This document shows positions 21,660 to 31,499 of a DNA stretch of 64,000 bases, piece after piece. The position numbers and the translations under genes are program-made. The notes beneath the pieces are model-generated. The model saw nothing but the letters and a program-made list of their open reading frames with translations, was not told the DNA's origin and searched no databases. Each line of letters starts with the position of its first letter. The stretch's first letter is position 1. This stretch comes from Polytrichum commune (lineage: Eukaryota > Streptophyta > Polytrichopsida > Polytrichales > Polytrichaceae): contig OX485804.1 in the NCBI GenBank assembly GCA_950295325.1, positions 66,998,033 to 67,062,032 on the forward strand, in the 5' to 3' direction.

Positions 21660-23473
21660 TGTGAGGCCAAACCCCCCACCCTTAAGCGTCCGTAGTCCGA
21701 GTAGTGGGTTTGGGCTCATATTCCTCCGCGGTATTGGATTTGGACTTGGATGAGTCCATAGTGCAAGGTTCACCCTTCAAGTGGTCTTGGATTTAACTTT
21801 GGTCTTTGCTTCCTTTGTCTTGCCATCGCGAGAGTGCTCCACATTCTCCATTAAGTTGTGCACGTGGTTTATTTTTAAAGAGAGGATGCAAGTGTTAAAA
21901 AAAAACACTATTCTCTATAGTCAATCTCAAATACATTTACTTGTGAAAGCCACACATAACACTAACTAGCATAATGTAACTAACTACTTGTCTATGAGCT
22001 AATTAGGTAGGCTATCTACTAAGCTCCTTCATGAACCCATCTCTTTATTTTCTAATTACATAAACCTAGCTCCTTCATAAACCCAGCTCCTTCATAAACC
22101 CAGCTTCTTAGCTTCTAACTAAACAAACCCAGCTCCTTCATGAACCCAGCTCCTTAGCTTCTAACTAAACAAACCCAGGTCCTTCATAAACCCAGCTCTT
22201 TACTTTCTAACTAAACAAACCCAGCTCCTTCATAAACCCAGCTCCTTCATGAACCCACAACTTTGTAGTTGTAATCCCCAACTACCTCACTAATTATTCA
22301 AGCCCTTAACTAATCTTCCTACCTAATTTCCCTAATTCTACTAACAACCCCTTTCTAATCACACAATTCTTCTCTAATCCTAAAATCCTAAAATCCTAGA
22401 GAGGAGAGGGGGAGAGAGAATTTCCTAACTTCACTAAGACTAACTAATCCACACAAGTATATTTTTGCACTCATCACAACATCAAGTGCTCAACTCTTAA
22501 ACATGGAACTTGCAACCACGTGTATTCAAAACATAAACTTTAAGTACCACAAATTGGAATCATGAATTAACTTTAAAATCCTTCACGTCAACACTAATTC
22601 TACCAAGAGGTCAAGCCCTCTTCAAGGCTAACAAGCCTTGGCTCTCAAACTAAAAACTAAGCACACACATGTGCTCCAATATGGCTTCCCACACCCACAC
22701 TTATAACTCGTGGGGTGCCTTGGAGCACAAAGGAAAGAGAGGATGAGTGAGGGAAGAATGAGGGATTATATAGTAAGCTTGAGGGGGTGAGCACCCTCAA
22801 GGCTCACGATAAGCCCTTGAGATTTCCTCCTACTTAGTAGGCGCCAATCCTATCTTCTAAGTCTTCCTCCCTCAAATGATCAACAAGGATCCTAATTCGA
22901 ACATTTAACTAGCCTTGGCTTTCTACCTACCACACTTTACCAAACTTGGGATGCTTCAACCCAAACTTAGCCTCCTTCGCTTTCCGCCGCCATAACTTTC
23001 TCCCCTTACTTTCCCAAATCGTCGCTCACCACTTAATTCAAACCACGATGCTTAACTCGTGATTTGATTGGTGCTTTGAGAATTTGCTTATCCTCCACCT
23101 TGCATTCTTCCTTGGGCCTTCCCCATTAAGTGGCCATGATGAGGTGGTCCACTTGTGCGCTCCATGTGATCCTCCATTCATCCCAATTCGAATGCACTTG
23201 CCTCTTGAGTCACTTTGGTTGTCTCCATCCATTTGTACTAGCCTACTCACTAACTACTCAATCCAAGTTCTCCTTACCTATCTTCATTCACTCAAATCCT
23301 TCCGAAGGTAAAAACACAATAACAACTCACATCCTAGCCTCTTACAACATGGTACTTCTAAGACTAACATTTCACTCTTTTTATATTTTTGTGAAGTAAC
23401 ATGCTACTTCAAAGTGCATCAACTAACGTTTCAAGGGTCTAAGACTAAATGTGGGCACCCTTTTGGGCTCACA
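21660..23473 (-). repeat. Outer element LTR, right copy (5' LTR in element orientation)
   Basis: It is 1814 bp, essentially identical to 5582-7394, and ends GGGCTCACA before the target duplication GTAGG at 23474-23478. Transcription of the element would start within this copy and run leftward. Confidence 0.95.
22765..22772 (-). promoter_or_regulatory. TATA box in the 5' LTR
   Basis: The minus strand reads TATATAAT within a purine-rich, LTR-internal context. The identical motif is in the other LTR at 6686-6693. This is the best TATA candidate in the LTR; the start site itself cannot be read from the sequence. Confidence 0.5.
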
Positions 23474-23478
23474 GTAGG

Positions 23479-25440
23479 GGATTCAGATAGTCAACTTTGA
23501 TTCTATGTAGTTGCCCATGAGCTGATGTGGACTGAATTAAGGGTCAAGGGCTGAATGTATGTTAGTTTTTCTTAGTTTAGTTTGGTTTAGATTAGTTCAG
23601 TTAGGTAGATTGAAGTTTTGGTCAAACACTAAATGGTAGTAGGTATAGTAAGTTCTGAATTAGTGTTTCGGGCCCGAAACACTTTCTGGGGGGAGGCTGG
23701 TTTGTGAATTTGGAGGTGACAGGGTAGGGATTCAGATAGTCAACTTTGATTGTAAATAGTTGCTTATGAGCTGATGTGGACTCAAATTATCTTCAAGGGC
23801 TTAGGGTATATTAGATTTGTTAGTTTAGTTTGGTATACATTAGTTCAGTTATGAACTTAGTGATTAGGGTAAAATATGTAGTAGTAGTAGGTAGACTTAG
23901 TTCTGAATTAGTGTTTCGGGCCCGAAACACTTTCTGGGGGGAGCTGGTTTGTGAATTGTTAGGTGACAGTGTAGTGGATTCAGATAGTCAACTTTGATTC
24001 TATGTAGTTGCCCATGAGCTGATGTGGACTAAATTGAGGGTCAAGGGCAGAATGTATGTTAGTTTTTTTTAGTTTAGTTTGGTTTAGATTAGTTCAGTTA
24101 GGTAGATTGAAGTTTTGGTCAAACACTAAGTAGTAGTAGGTAGAGTTAGTTCTGAATTAATGTTTCGGGCCCGAAACACTTTATGGGGGGGGCTGGTTTG
24201 TGAATTTGGAGGTGACAGGGTAGGGGGTTCAGATATTCAACTTTGATTGTATGTAATTGCCTCTGAGCTGATGTGGACTGAATTGCTCTTCAAGGGCTGA
24301 ATGTATGTTAGTTTTGTTTTGTTTTGTTTGGTTTGGTTTAGATTAGTTCAGTTAGGTAGATTGAAGTTTTGGTCAAACACTAAGTAGTCGTAGGTAGAGT
24401 TAGTACTGACTAAGTGTTTCGGGCCCGAAACACTTTCTGGGGGGGGCTTGTTTGTGAATTTGGAGGTGACAGGGTAGGGGATTCAGATAGTCAACTTTGA
24501 TTCTATGTAGTTGCCCATGAGCTGATGTGGACTGAATTAAGGGTCAAGGGCTGAATGTATGTTAGTTTTTCTTATTTTAGTTTGGTTTAGATTAGTTCAG
24601 TTAGGTAGATTGAAGTTTTGGTCAAACACTAAGTAGTAGTAGGTGGAGTTAGTCCTGAATTAGTGTTTCGGGCCCGAAACACTTTCTGGGGGGGGGCTGG
24701 TTTGTGAATTTGGAGGTGACAAGGTAGGGAATCAGATATTCAACTTTGATTTTATGTAATTGCCTCTGAGCTGATGTGTAGTGAATTGGTCTTCAAGGGC
24801 TGAATGTATGTTTGTTTTGTTTTGTTTAGTTTGGTTTAGATTAGTTCAGTTAGGTAGATTGAAGTTTTGGTCAAACACTCAGTAGTAGTAGGTAGAGTTA
24901 GTTCTGAATTAATGTTTCGGGCCCGAAACACTTTATGGGGGGGGCTGGTTTGTGAATTTGGAGGTGACAGGGTAGGGGGTTCAGATATTCAAGTCTGATT
25001 TTATGTAATTGCCTCTGAGCTGATGTGGACTGAATTGGTCTTCAAGGGCTGAATGTATGTTAGTTTTGCTTAGTTTGGTTTGGTTTAGATTAGTTCAGTT
25101 AGGTAGATTGAAGTTTTGGTCAAACACTAAGTAGTAGTAGGTAGAGTTAGTTCTGAATTAATGTTTCGGGCCCGAAACACTTTCTGGGGGGGGCTGGTTT
25201 GTGAATTTGGAGGTGACAGGGTAGGGGGTTCAGATATTCAACTTTGATTGTAAGTAGTTGCCTCTGAGCTGATGTGGTCTGAATTTCTCTTCAAGGGCTG
25301 AATGTATGTTAGTTTTGTTTAGTTTTAGTTTGGGTTAGATTAGTTCAGTATGGTTCTTTTAAGGGTCTGAATTTGTTTTTGTTTAGTTTAGTTTAGTTCA
25401 GCTCAGTTTAGTTTAGTTTGAATGTTTCATTCCTGTACTA
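23479..25440. repeat. Palindromic tandem repeat, seven copies right of the retrotransposon
   Basis: Palindromes lie at about 23663, 23911, 24161, 24414, 24663, 24913 and 25162, a spacing close to 250 bp. The units alternate between two subtypes: one has 'TTGCCCATGAGCTGATGTGG...GAGGGTCAAGGGC', the other 'TTGCCTCTGAGCTGATGTGG...TCTTCAAGGGC'. All keep the CTGAATTAGTGTTTCGGGCC word and the G-run. The array fades out just before the acceptor at 25503. Confidence 0.95.
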
Positions 25441-25503
25441 GGCAATTTACAAAGCAAGGAGGATTTTTTTCACACCAAACCTTGTTGACCTTTGATTGTG
25501 CAG

Positions 25504-26986
25504 CACTCAAAAGACAAAACCCGGTACTACAAGGGTTCTCCAGAGGACCATCCCTGTTTGGACTTGATTCTTGCAGATATACCGGAAGGTCTTCCTATTC
25601 CTGGCATATCAAACCCACCGTCCTCCATTCCCGCTTGGAATCAAGAATCCAAAGAGTGGTTACAACCACTCTTTGACTTTGCCGACGAACATCTCCATGA
25701 CGACGGGGCAATTATTTTGTTTCACCCTTTTCGCATGAGTACGAAGTCCAATATTCTTGGATATTGCAAATCGTATGGTTTTGCAATTCGGAAAGAGTGG
25801 TGGGGAATGAACCGCCTTCATCTTACATCCCCAATAAATCCAGCATCAACTGTAAGATACAGCTTCAGTCATTTTTCTGATCACCGCATTCAGTTTCAAT
25901 TTAATCCTTCCGGTAGTTCAAAGTGTAGACCCACCTAACTATTATACTTACGCAGTTGTGTTCATTACTTTGTAAATTAATATTATTCTTTATGTCTGGT
26001 ACATTGTAGACCATGAGGTTCGGTATTACATTGGCGGTCAGGAGCGTGCCGGGGTCACCTCCATCGAAGTTTTCATTTCGCCATGTCCCTAAATTGGATC
26101 CTTATGGGGTGGATGTTGAACGGGATGATATTCTCCAGAACTTGGTCTCTCGTGAGGACCAGCTAACTTATGCATCCACACCATGGCGAGGGCCTCGTGA
26201 AAAATCCGTGCTTCTCATGCAAATGCTAATTGAAGCATGTAGCTCCCCATGGGATATTATTCTAGATTGCACGGCAGCGACCGGTATGTCTTTGTAATCT
26301 TCCCTTTCAGTTTGTTAATCGTTTATATTGTTTTGGTCTACATAATTTATAATGGTTTTTGTACTAAGTTTTTGCAACTTCTTTATTTGCAGGATCTTCC
26401 ATTCATGCATGCCGCAATGTGCACCGTCACATTGCGGCATTAGAGGCTGATGTTGATATCTTTGAGGCCTTACTTGCTCCATTGATTGTCTCTAGAGCAG
26501 CCTCTGAAGTCACTCTTGAAGACCGTGTCACCAGTTTAGAGGATCTTGAGGGTGAAGATATCCCCGTAGAGAGGATTGTGAAGAGATCTCGCTTTACTAA
26601 GTGAGTAAGGTCCACAAATTCTCTTACCAGTGTTATATTTTTTGCTGTCATTTCTTCTAAAGTTGAGTTATGAACATGGTACCATTGGCATTTGCAGATG
26701 CGATAAATTGAGCTATCCTATTCACCGGCCTTTTTTTTGTGACCCTAAATTCTATCCCAGCCCTCCAAAGTCTTGGCAACTTCCTACATATGCAAATGAT
26801 ATTGCTAATCAACTAGCTGGAGGTTCTTATCAGACTTTTACATCTAAATATCGTCCGGGAAGAGTTTTAGAGTTTTTGGATATAGAAGCTTTAGAATCTG
26901 ATGGTCAGGCCTCCTCTAATGCCGATATTGGTGATCCTACAATGTCTTCATCATCAGGTGATCACAGTGATTCGGATCTGATGTAA
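25504..26986 (+). CDS. Gene A, 3' part: divergent beta-class DNA methyltransferase-like domain
   Basis: The exons are 25504-25851, 26010-26283, 26393-26600 and 26698-26986 (TAA), with phases 0, 0, 1 and 2. The order of elements matches N4/N6 DNA methyltransferases of the beta class: LDLILADIPEG at the motif IV position (DIPEG 25576-25590 in place of DPPY), LHDDGAIILFHP, then PWRGPREKSVLLMQMLIEAC preceding ILDCTAATG (motif I, normally DPFxGSG, split by an intron), and HRHIAALEADVDIF (normally 'RxxIGIExD'). The final exon is rich in Ser and Asp. Loss of the aromatic residue in motif IV and of the canonical glycines argues against ordinary methylation activity, although a fold able to bind S-adenosylmethionine is plausible. 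It is the continuation of the exons at 2164-4794. The total visible coding length is about 1,068 codons. Confidence 0.7.
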
Positions 26987-27207
26987 TATCTTCATGTGAA
27001 TGTATGTGTACTATCTAATATACCGTTTTTTCTTCCGTTGGTTTTTCAGTTTGTGCACTCATCCGCATGGAATTCATTGTATGTGTGTTACTTTCGGAGT
27101 TTATGGGATTGCATATATGAAATTGCATATTTAAGTTCACTTTTGACTTTGTATTTTCTGATATTGTTTAAAATATTTTCGAACACCACTTTGTTACTTG
27201 TTAATGT

Positions 27208-27507
27208 TTGAGTTTACGATTAATTCGATTGTTCATCACTGAATTCCATAATCGGCCAATTAGTTCATATCCTTCTCTTTTAAATTTAAGGGTTTCCAGG
27301 GATGAGGTTGAGGTTGATGACGTGGAGGAGGAAGACATTGATGATGTTGTCAGTGTGGAGGAAGCCTTGGGGGTAGAGGAAGGCATACAGGTTGAGAACC
27401 TGGCAGGCGTAATTACTATCCTTGGTGATAGTGATGCAGATGAAGAAGGCAATCTTGATGATAATGGTTCTGGCTTCTATTATCGTTTTCATACACTTTT
27501 TCAATGA
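27208..27507 (+). other. Acidic open frame between genes A and B (possible first exon of gene B)
   Basis: The open frame is very acidic from 27298 on (DEVEVDDVEEEDIDDVVSVE, then LGDSDADEEGNLDDN). Gene A's first visible exon also begins with an acidic stretch before the ParB-like region, so this could be the 5' exon of gene B, with a donor near 27466 or later. It starts with a non-ATG codon in the open frame, and I cannot choose the splice sites. It could equally be an untranslated or unrelated stretch downstream of gene A. Confidence 0.3.
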
Positions 27508-28320
27508 TTGCTTGCGATCTTAGGCGAATGCTGGGTTGAATAAATGACCCTAAACCATTAGTGTCACCTCATAAAACTTGGCATTCATGTGTCTTTACTA
27601 ATATCTCTGCATGAGTATGTTCAACAATGATATGAGGTGCACACCTATATTACACAATGGTCTACAAGTTGACTAAAGTGTACACCAACGACACTAAACC
27701 CGAAACCAATGATTTGAGGTCAAATTTATGGAGTCAGGTTGAATGTAGCTAAGCATGAAACCCAAATATGGCATGCCCACATTCAACCTGAAGCCATATA
27801 CTTGACCTCAAATCAAACATAAAACCCCTAGGCCTTGTCCAAAGTGGCCATGCCGATACCGAACATGAAATCTAAGCCACCCCTAAACCCTCCACCTCAA
27901 ATGACAGTCTGTAACCATCCGAGACCCATTCCCAACCTACAAATTAAACCTTATACCCAATCTGAAATGATACCGCAGCCATGAGGCCTCGGATCCTAGG
28001 TGGTCTCCAAGTGGTACTTAGTCCACCTCAAATGACAACCTGTAACCATCCGAGACCCATTCCCAACCTACAAACCTTCTAAGAGAAGGTGCAAGCAAAT
28101 ACAGTATAGGTTCCTCCACCACGGATATAGGTTCTTTTTGTCAACAAATTTGGGAAATATGCTTGAAATATGTGCAAAATCCACGGTCATAAGGGTCCTA
28201 ACTTTCGTTAAATGGAGTTTTAAATTTTGATTTTCTGCTCACGAAATCTGCTCACCGCTCACCGCTCACATCGTAGCATTCCTGTGACATTCTCAAGTCT
28301 GAATTCGGGAGTGTAATACA
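27508..28320. other. Spacer between genes A and B
   Basis: No coding was seen. A roughly 45-bp word beginning 'CCTCAAATGACA..CTGTAACC' and running to 'CCCAACCTACAAA' occurs twice (27895-27942 and 28023-28072). Otherwise it is unremarkable AT-rich sequence. Confidence 0.5.
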
Positions 28321-28990
28321 GATTATAAGTTTGAGTATGCTAGTTCATAGGCTGCTCTCGGAAGGTGCGGGCACCCGCACCCCCCCTGGGCCAATATTTC
28401 AATTTGTTTTCTAAGGTCAGAAAGACATTATGCAGTCTGAATTCGGGAGTGTATTACAGAATGTAAGTCTGAGTATGCTGGTTCATAGGCTGCTCTCGGA
28501 GGGTGCCGGCACCCGCACCTCCCCTGGGCCAATATTTCAATTTTTTTTCTAAGGTCAGAAAGACATTATGCAGTCTGAATTCGGGAGTGTATTACAGAAT
28601 GTAAGTCTGAGTATGCTAGTTCATAGGCTGCTCTCAGAGGGTGCGGGCACCGGCACCCCCCCTGGCCAAGGTTTTTGATTTTCTTCTGAGTTCAAAGTTA
28701 GAGTAGTTTCTCGTTTTTGTATTGAGGGTCACAGTCTGTTAGTCTGAATTAGAGCATGTATGACAGATTCTGAGTTTGACTTAATTGCTTCATTGTTTGA
28801 GTCTGCTGGTTCATAGGGTCACAGTCTGAAATGGGGAGTGTTAAAAACAATGTCTGAGTTTGATATTGGTACATTCTAGGTTGCTCCAATAGGGTGCGGG
28901 TGCCGGCACCCCTCTGGGCCAATATTTTAAATATTTTTCAGAGTTCAGAATGACATTATCCAGTCTGAATTCGGGAGTGTGTTACAGATT
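28321..28990. repeat. Gene-B-type tandem repeat, upstream block
   Basis: Units of roughly 110-130 bp each contain GTCTGAATTCGGGAGTGT, 'TGAGTATGCTGGTTCATAGG', a G/C-rich inverted repeat (GGTGCGGGCACCCGCACC or GGGTGCCGGCACCCGCACC) and 'CTGGGCCAATATTT'. The same unit type fills the large intron of gene B (31500-36930). It is thus present on both sides of gene B's first exons, just as the other family flanks gene A's. Confidence 0.85.
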
Positions 28991-29095
28991 ATGATTTTGA
29001 GTGTGCTAGTGTGGGCTTTCTGGGCATAGGCAAGCACATTGTTGCAAATTCTTGCATGCATAATGATATGTACTTACATATATTCTTTGTTGCAG

Positions 29096-31336
29096 TCCGT
29101 CTAACAGATGAAGAGTTGAAGCTCAAGCTTCACGACCTTGCTATTAAGGAGAGTGTTCCAACCGCGTCTCGTCTTGAGAAGCTCAAATGGCAACCAAAGC
29201 ACAAGGGTCGTCTTTTCATTCCCCTTTGCCGCATGTTGCCTCTTCCTATTGTGAGACCATTCATGAGGAACGACGTATCCCAGCTCGCAACTCATTTTAT
29301 GAGCAATGGCTACATGGAGGGGAATGGTTTCTTTTATATGGCACTTGAGGACAACCATGGCCACAGCAATGATGTGACGCCGAGTGTGTTGGCGAAGTGG
29401 TCAACTGAGTGGAAGGAGGTCAATGAAGAATTCGAGAAGAAGCTTCTTGCAGATGATGACTTGAAGATTTTTTCTAATAAGATGTTCATGGTTTGGGATG
29501 GGAACCATCGGCTGCAGGCATGGATGCCAATCATTGAGCAGTTTCATTCTCATGATATCAATTGGCATTTCTGTGTTGAAGGTGTAATCCTTGACCCAAG
29601 GGGAGACGTACCATCAGTGATAGCTGCTTTGCACGAAGTGAATTGGTAAGCTTCTCAACGATGTCATGTTTCATTGAATTTTTTTAGCACCTTTCTGATA
29701 TTCATTATGGATTTGCAGGAAGAATAAAAAATCTCACGTGACCACGAACCTTGTGCACAAGTTATTTCGCATCTAGAATATTGCCCCAGAGCCATTGTCT
29801 TACTTTCAAGGTTTGGTGTCCCCAACTGTTTTGGAGGCTTCAAGGAAGAAGCAGGCTGGAAAAAATCGCACATGGTTCACCCTTACCATTGAAGGTCTCA
29901 ACACTGTCCTTTATCAGGTAATAGCAACCTCTAATGTTCTCGTCTGATTTCATTTTTGATTAAGGTATTCATGTAACTGATTGAATTATTTGTTGGAATT
30001 ATAGCAAGAGATTGCAGAAGCTGCACATGCTGCTGAGGACAAATACAAGATGAAGAACCCAGATTCTAGCAATTGGACGGATCGTAATGTAGAGGAATGG
30101 GTTAAGAAGGCTGTGAAGAAGGTCGAGGATAAGCTTGTCGGTGAGCTTAGGAAGCATTTGCCTGTTGCGGATCCTAGGCTAACTCCGGGTTTTCTCGAGG
30201 AAACAAAGGCTCACTATGAGAAGTTCGATGAACCTGAGATGCTTCAGGAGAAGCTGTATATGCTAGCCACTTCCGTGATGCCTCCTAGGATGATGGTTAA
30301 GTGGCTTCAGAGGTGGAACTCTTCTGCATCGATTCGTGATGCGCATCGCTTTCCCAAGGCTGGCTTCGGCGACTCCAAGTTTCCGGAATGGCTTAATCGG
30401 GCAACATGGTGGGCTCAGATAGCAGTGGAGGCTGACGAGCTCTTCACTGCTATTCTCACAGATTTAGGGGAAACTATTGATTACAATCAAGATGGCCAAG
30501 ATCCGATCTTGACAATCTTTGATTATGTGGAGGCCATGAGGTGTCAGCTCTGGGAGGTTGTTTTTTTCATTGAGTTGGGTGGAGATAATGGCGCTCATAA
30601 GAACAACCCCCCCGAAAAGCAACCTTCTTTCATTCAAGTTGTCCGCAGGGTTCTTTACAGGTACTTTCGGTATATTCTCCTGCCCAGGAAGGCCATCTCA
30701 AAGGTCCCACCTTTTTTTCCTAACTACCTCGATATTGAAAGCCCAGATTCCATGTTCACTCCTGCAATCATAAAAACATGGGATCCGATTCACTTTCAAC
30801 AGTGCGGGTGGTATTTGGACTGCCCGTTCAAGAAACCTCCTGCCTTTGACATTGCACTCAGGGATTCTATTCAACCTATCCTACCTTCTTCTGCAACCTC
30901 AATTCCACCCTCACAGTCTCCCACACCCCCCAAGGGTGGATCCTCAAGAAGCAAGACCGCAACAACAGAGATTAGGCCTCGGGGATCAAAGCGGAAGGCT
31001 GCTGATTTGGTTGAGGATCCAATGGACGAGGATCCAATTCGTGCAACAGGTACTGATATCGGTGATCCCCCTCTTGAACAGCATGACCCAATCAGCTCCC
31101 ATCCTCCCCGGGCAGCTCATCCAAAGCGTATTCACCTCAGTGCCCCAGGTCTAGCCAAGCCCATCAGTTTTGTGCCTCCTGCGGTGAAGGCAATGTCGTC
31201 ATCACAGGCATGCACCTCGTCCGCTTCTCCTCGGGTTCTGATATTGAATGATTCATTCCACAAAAGGCTGGAATATAAATCAAAGCACAACAAATTCCCT
31301 TCCACTTACGATGACATGGTTGTTTTTCTGAGTGAG
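29096..31336 (+). pseudogene. Gene B, 5' part: ParB-like domain and middle region (paralogue of gene A)
   Basis: The exons are 29096-29645, 29719-29917 and 30005-31336, joining at phase 0 to 36982. The N-terminal region aligns with gene A: LCRMLPLPIVRPFMRNDV, then FMVWDGNHRLQAW (DGNHR 29497-29511) and SHVTTNLVHKLFR. The middle part shares RWNSSASIRDAHRFP, RRVLYRYFRY and GWYLDCPF with gene A. It ends in a Ser/Pro-rich, basic linker that may be disordered. Gene A's introns at 3371, 3679 and 3994 are absent here, so 444 codons run uninterrupted in one exon. An in-frame TAG at 29774-29776 aligns with Gln in gene A. I call it a pseudogene because of this and a second stop in the 3' part; the rest of the frame is intact. 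No start codon was identified. Confidence 0.65.
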
Positions 31337-31499
31337 GTAAGTATCCAACTTATTTTCCCTTTCGAAATTCATTCTATAATGTTAATTTTTAGGCTTCATA
31401 AGGCTGGTAACTTATTAGGATTTTATTTCGGGTTTCAGGTTCATTTACTAACAGTCTCAATTGGGCTAGTTATGGCAAATTTTTTGTTTGAGTATGCTG

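Larger units (their letters stand above)
5582..23473 (-). mobile_element. Outer Ty3/gypsy LTR retrotransposon (17.9 kb including a nested element)
   Basis: Long terminal repeats of 1813 and 1814 bp flank a minus-strand gag-protease-RT-RNaseH-integrase region, with the 5-bp duplication GTAGG outside. Without the nested 7.05-kb element and its duplication the length is about 10.8 kb. I noticed only two differences between the LTRs (a C/T near 5648 versus 21727, and one extra A in an A-run), so insertion is recent. The domain order places integrase last, as in Ty3/gypsy, and no chromodomain follows it, so a non-chromovirus (Tat/Athila-like) is likely. Three in-frame stops (20031, 10315, 7576) suggest this copy is not autonomous unless they are read through. 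Confidence 0.95.
4795..25503 (+). other. 20.7-kb intron of gene A
   Basis: The donor is CTCAAG|GTAATG at 4795 and the acceptor TTTGATTGTGCAG ends at 25503; both exons are phase 0. It matches by position gene B's 5.6-kb intron at 31337-36981: the upstream exon ends read 'SYNELKRFMLK' (A) and 'STYDDMVVFLSE' (B). The intron holds about 10 copies of the palindromic tandem repeat and, inserted inside one copy, a 17.9-kb nested retrotransposon. Without the retrotransposon and its target duplication it would be about 2.8 kb. Confidence 0.75.

Noticed and set aside
182-25179. Claim that the palindromes are functional parS sites
   Set aside because: Only the half-sites match; the centre is GGGCCC (6 bp) instead of ACGT (4 bp), and no ParB helix-turn-helix was recognised in the protein. 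Kept as a hypothesis only.
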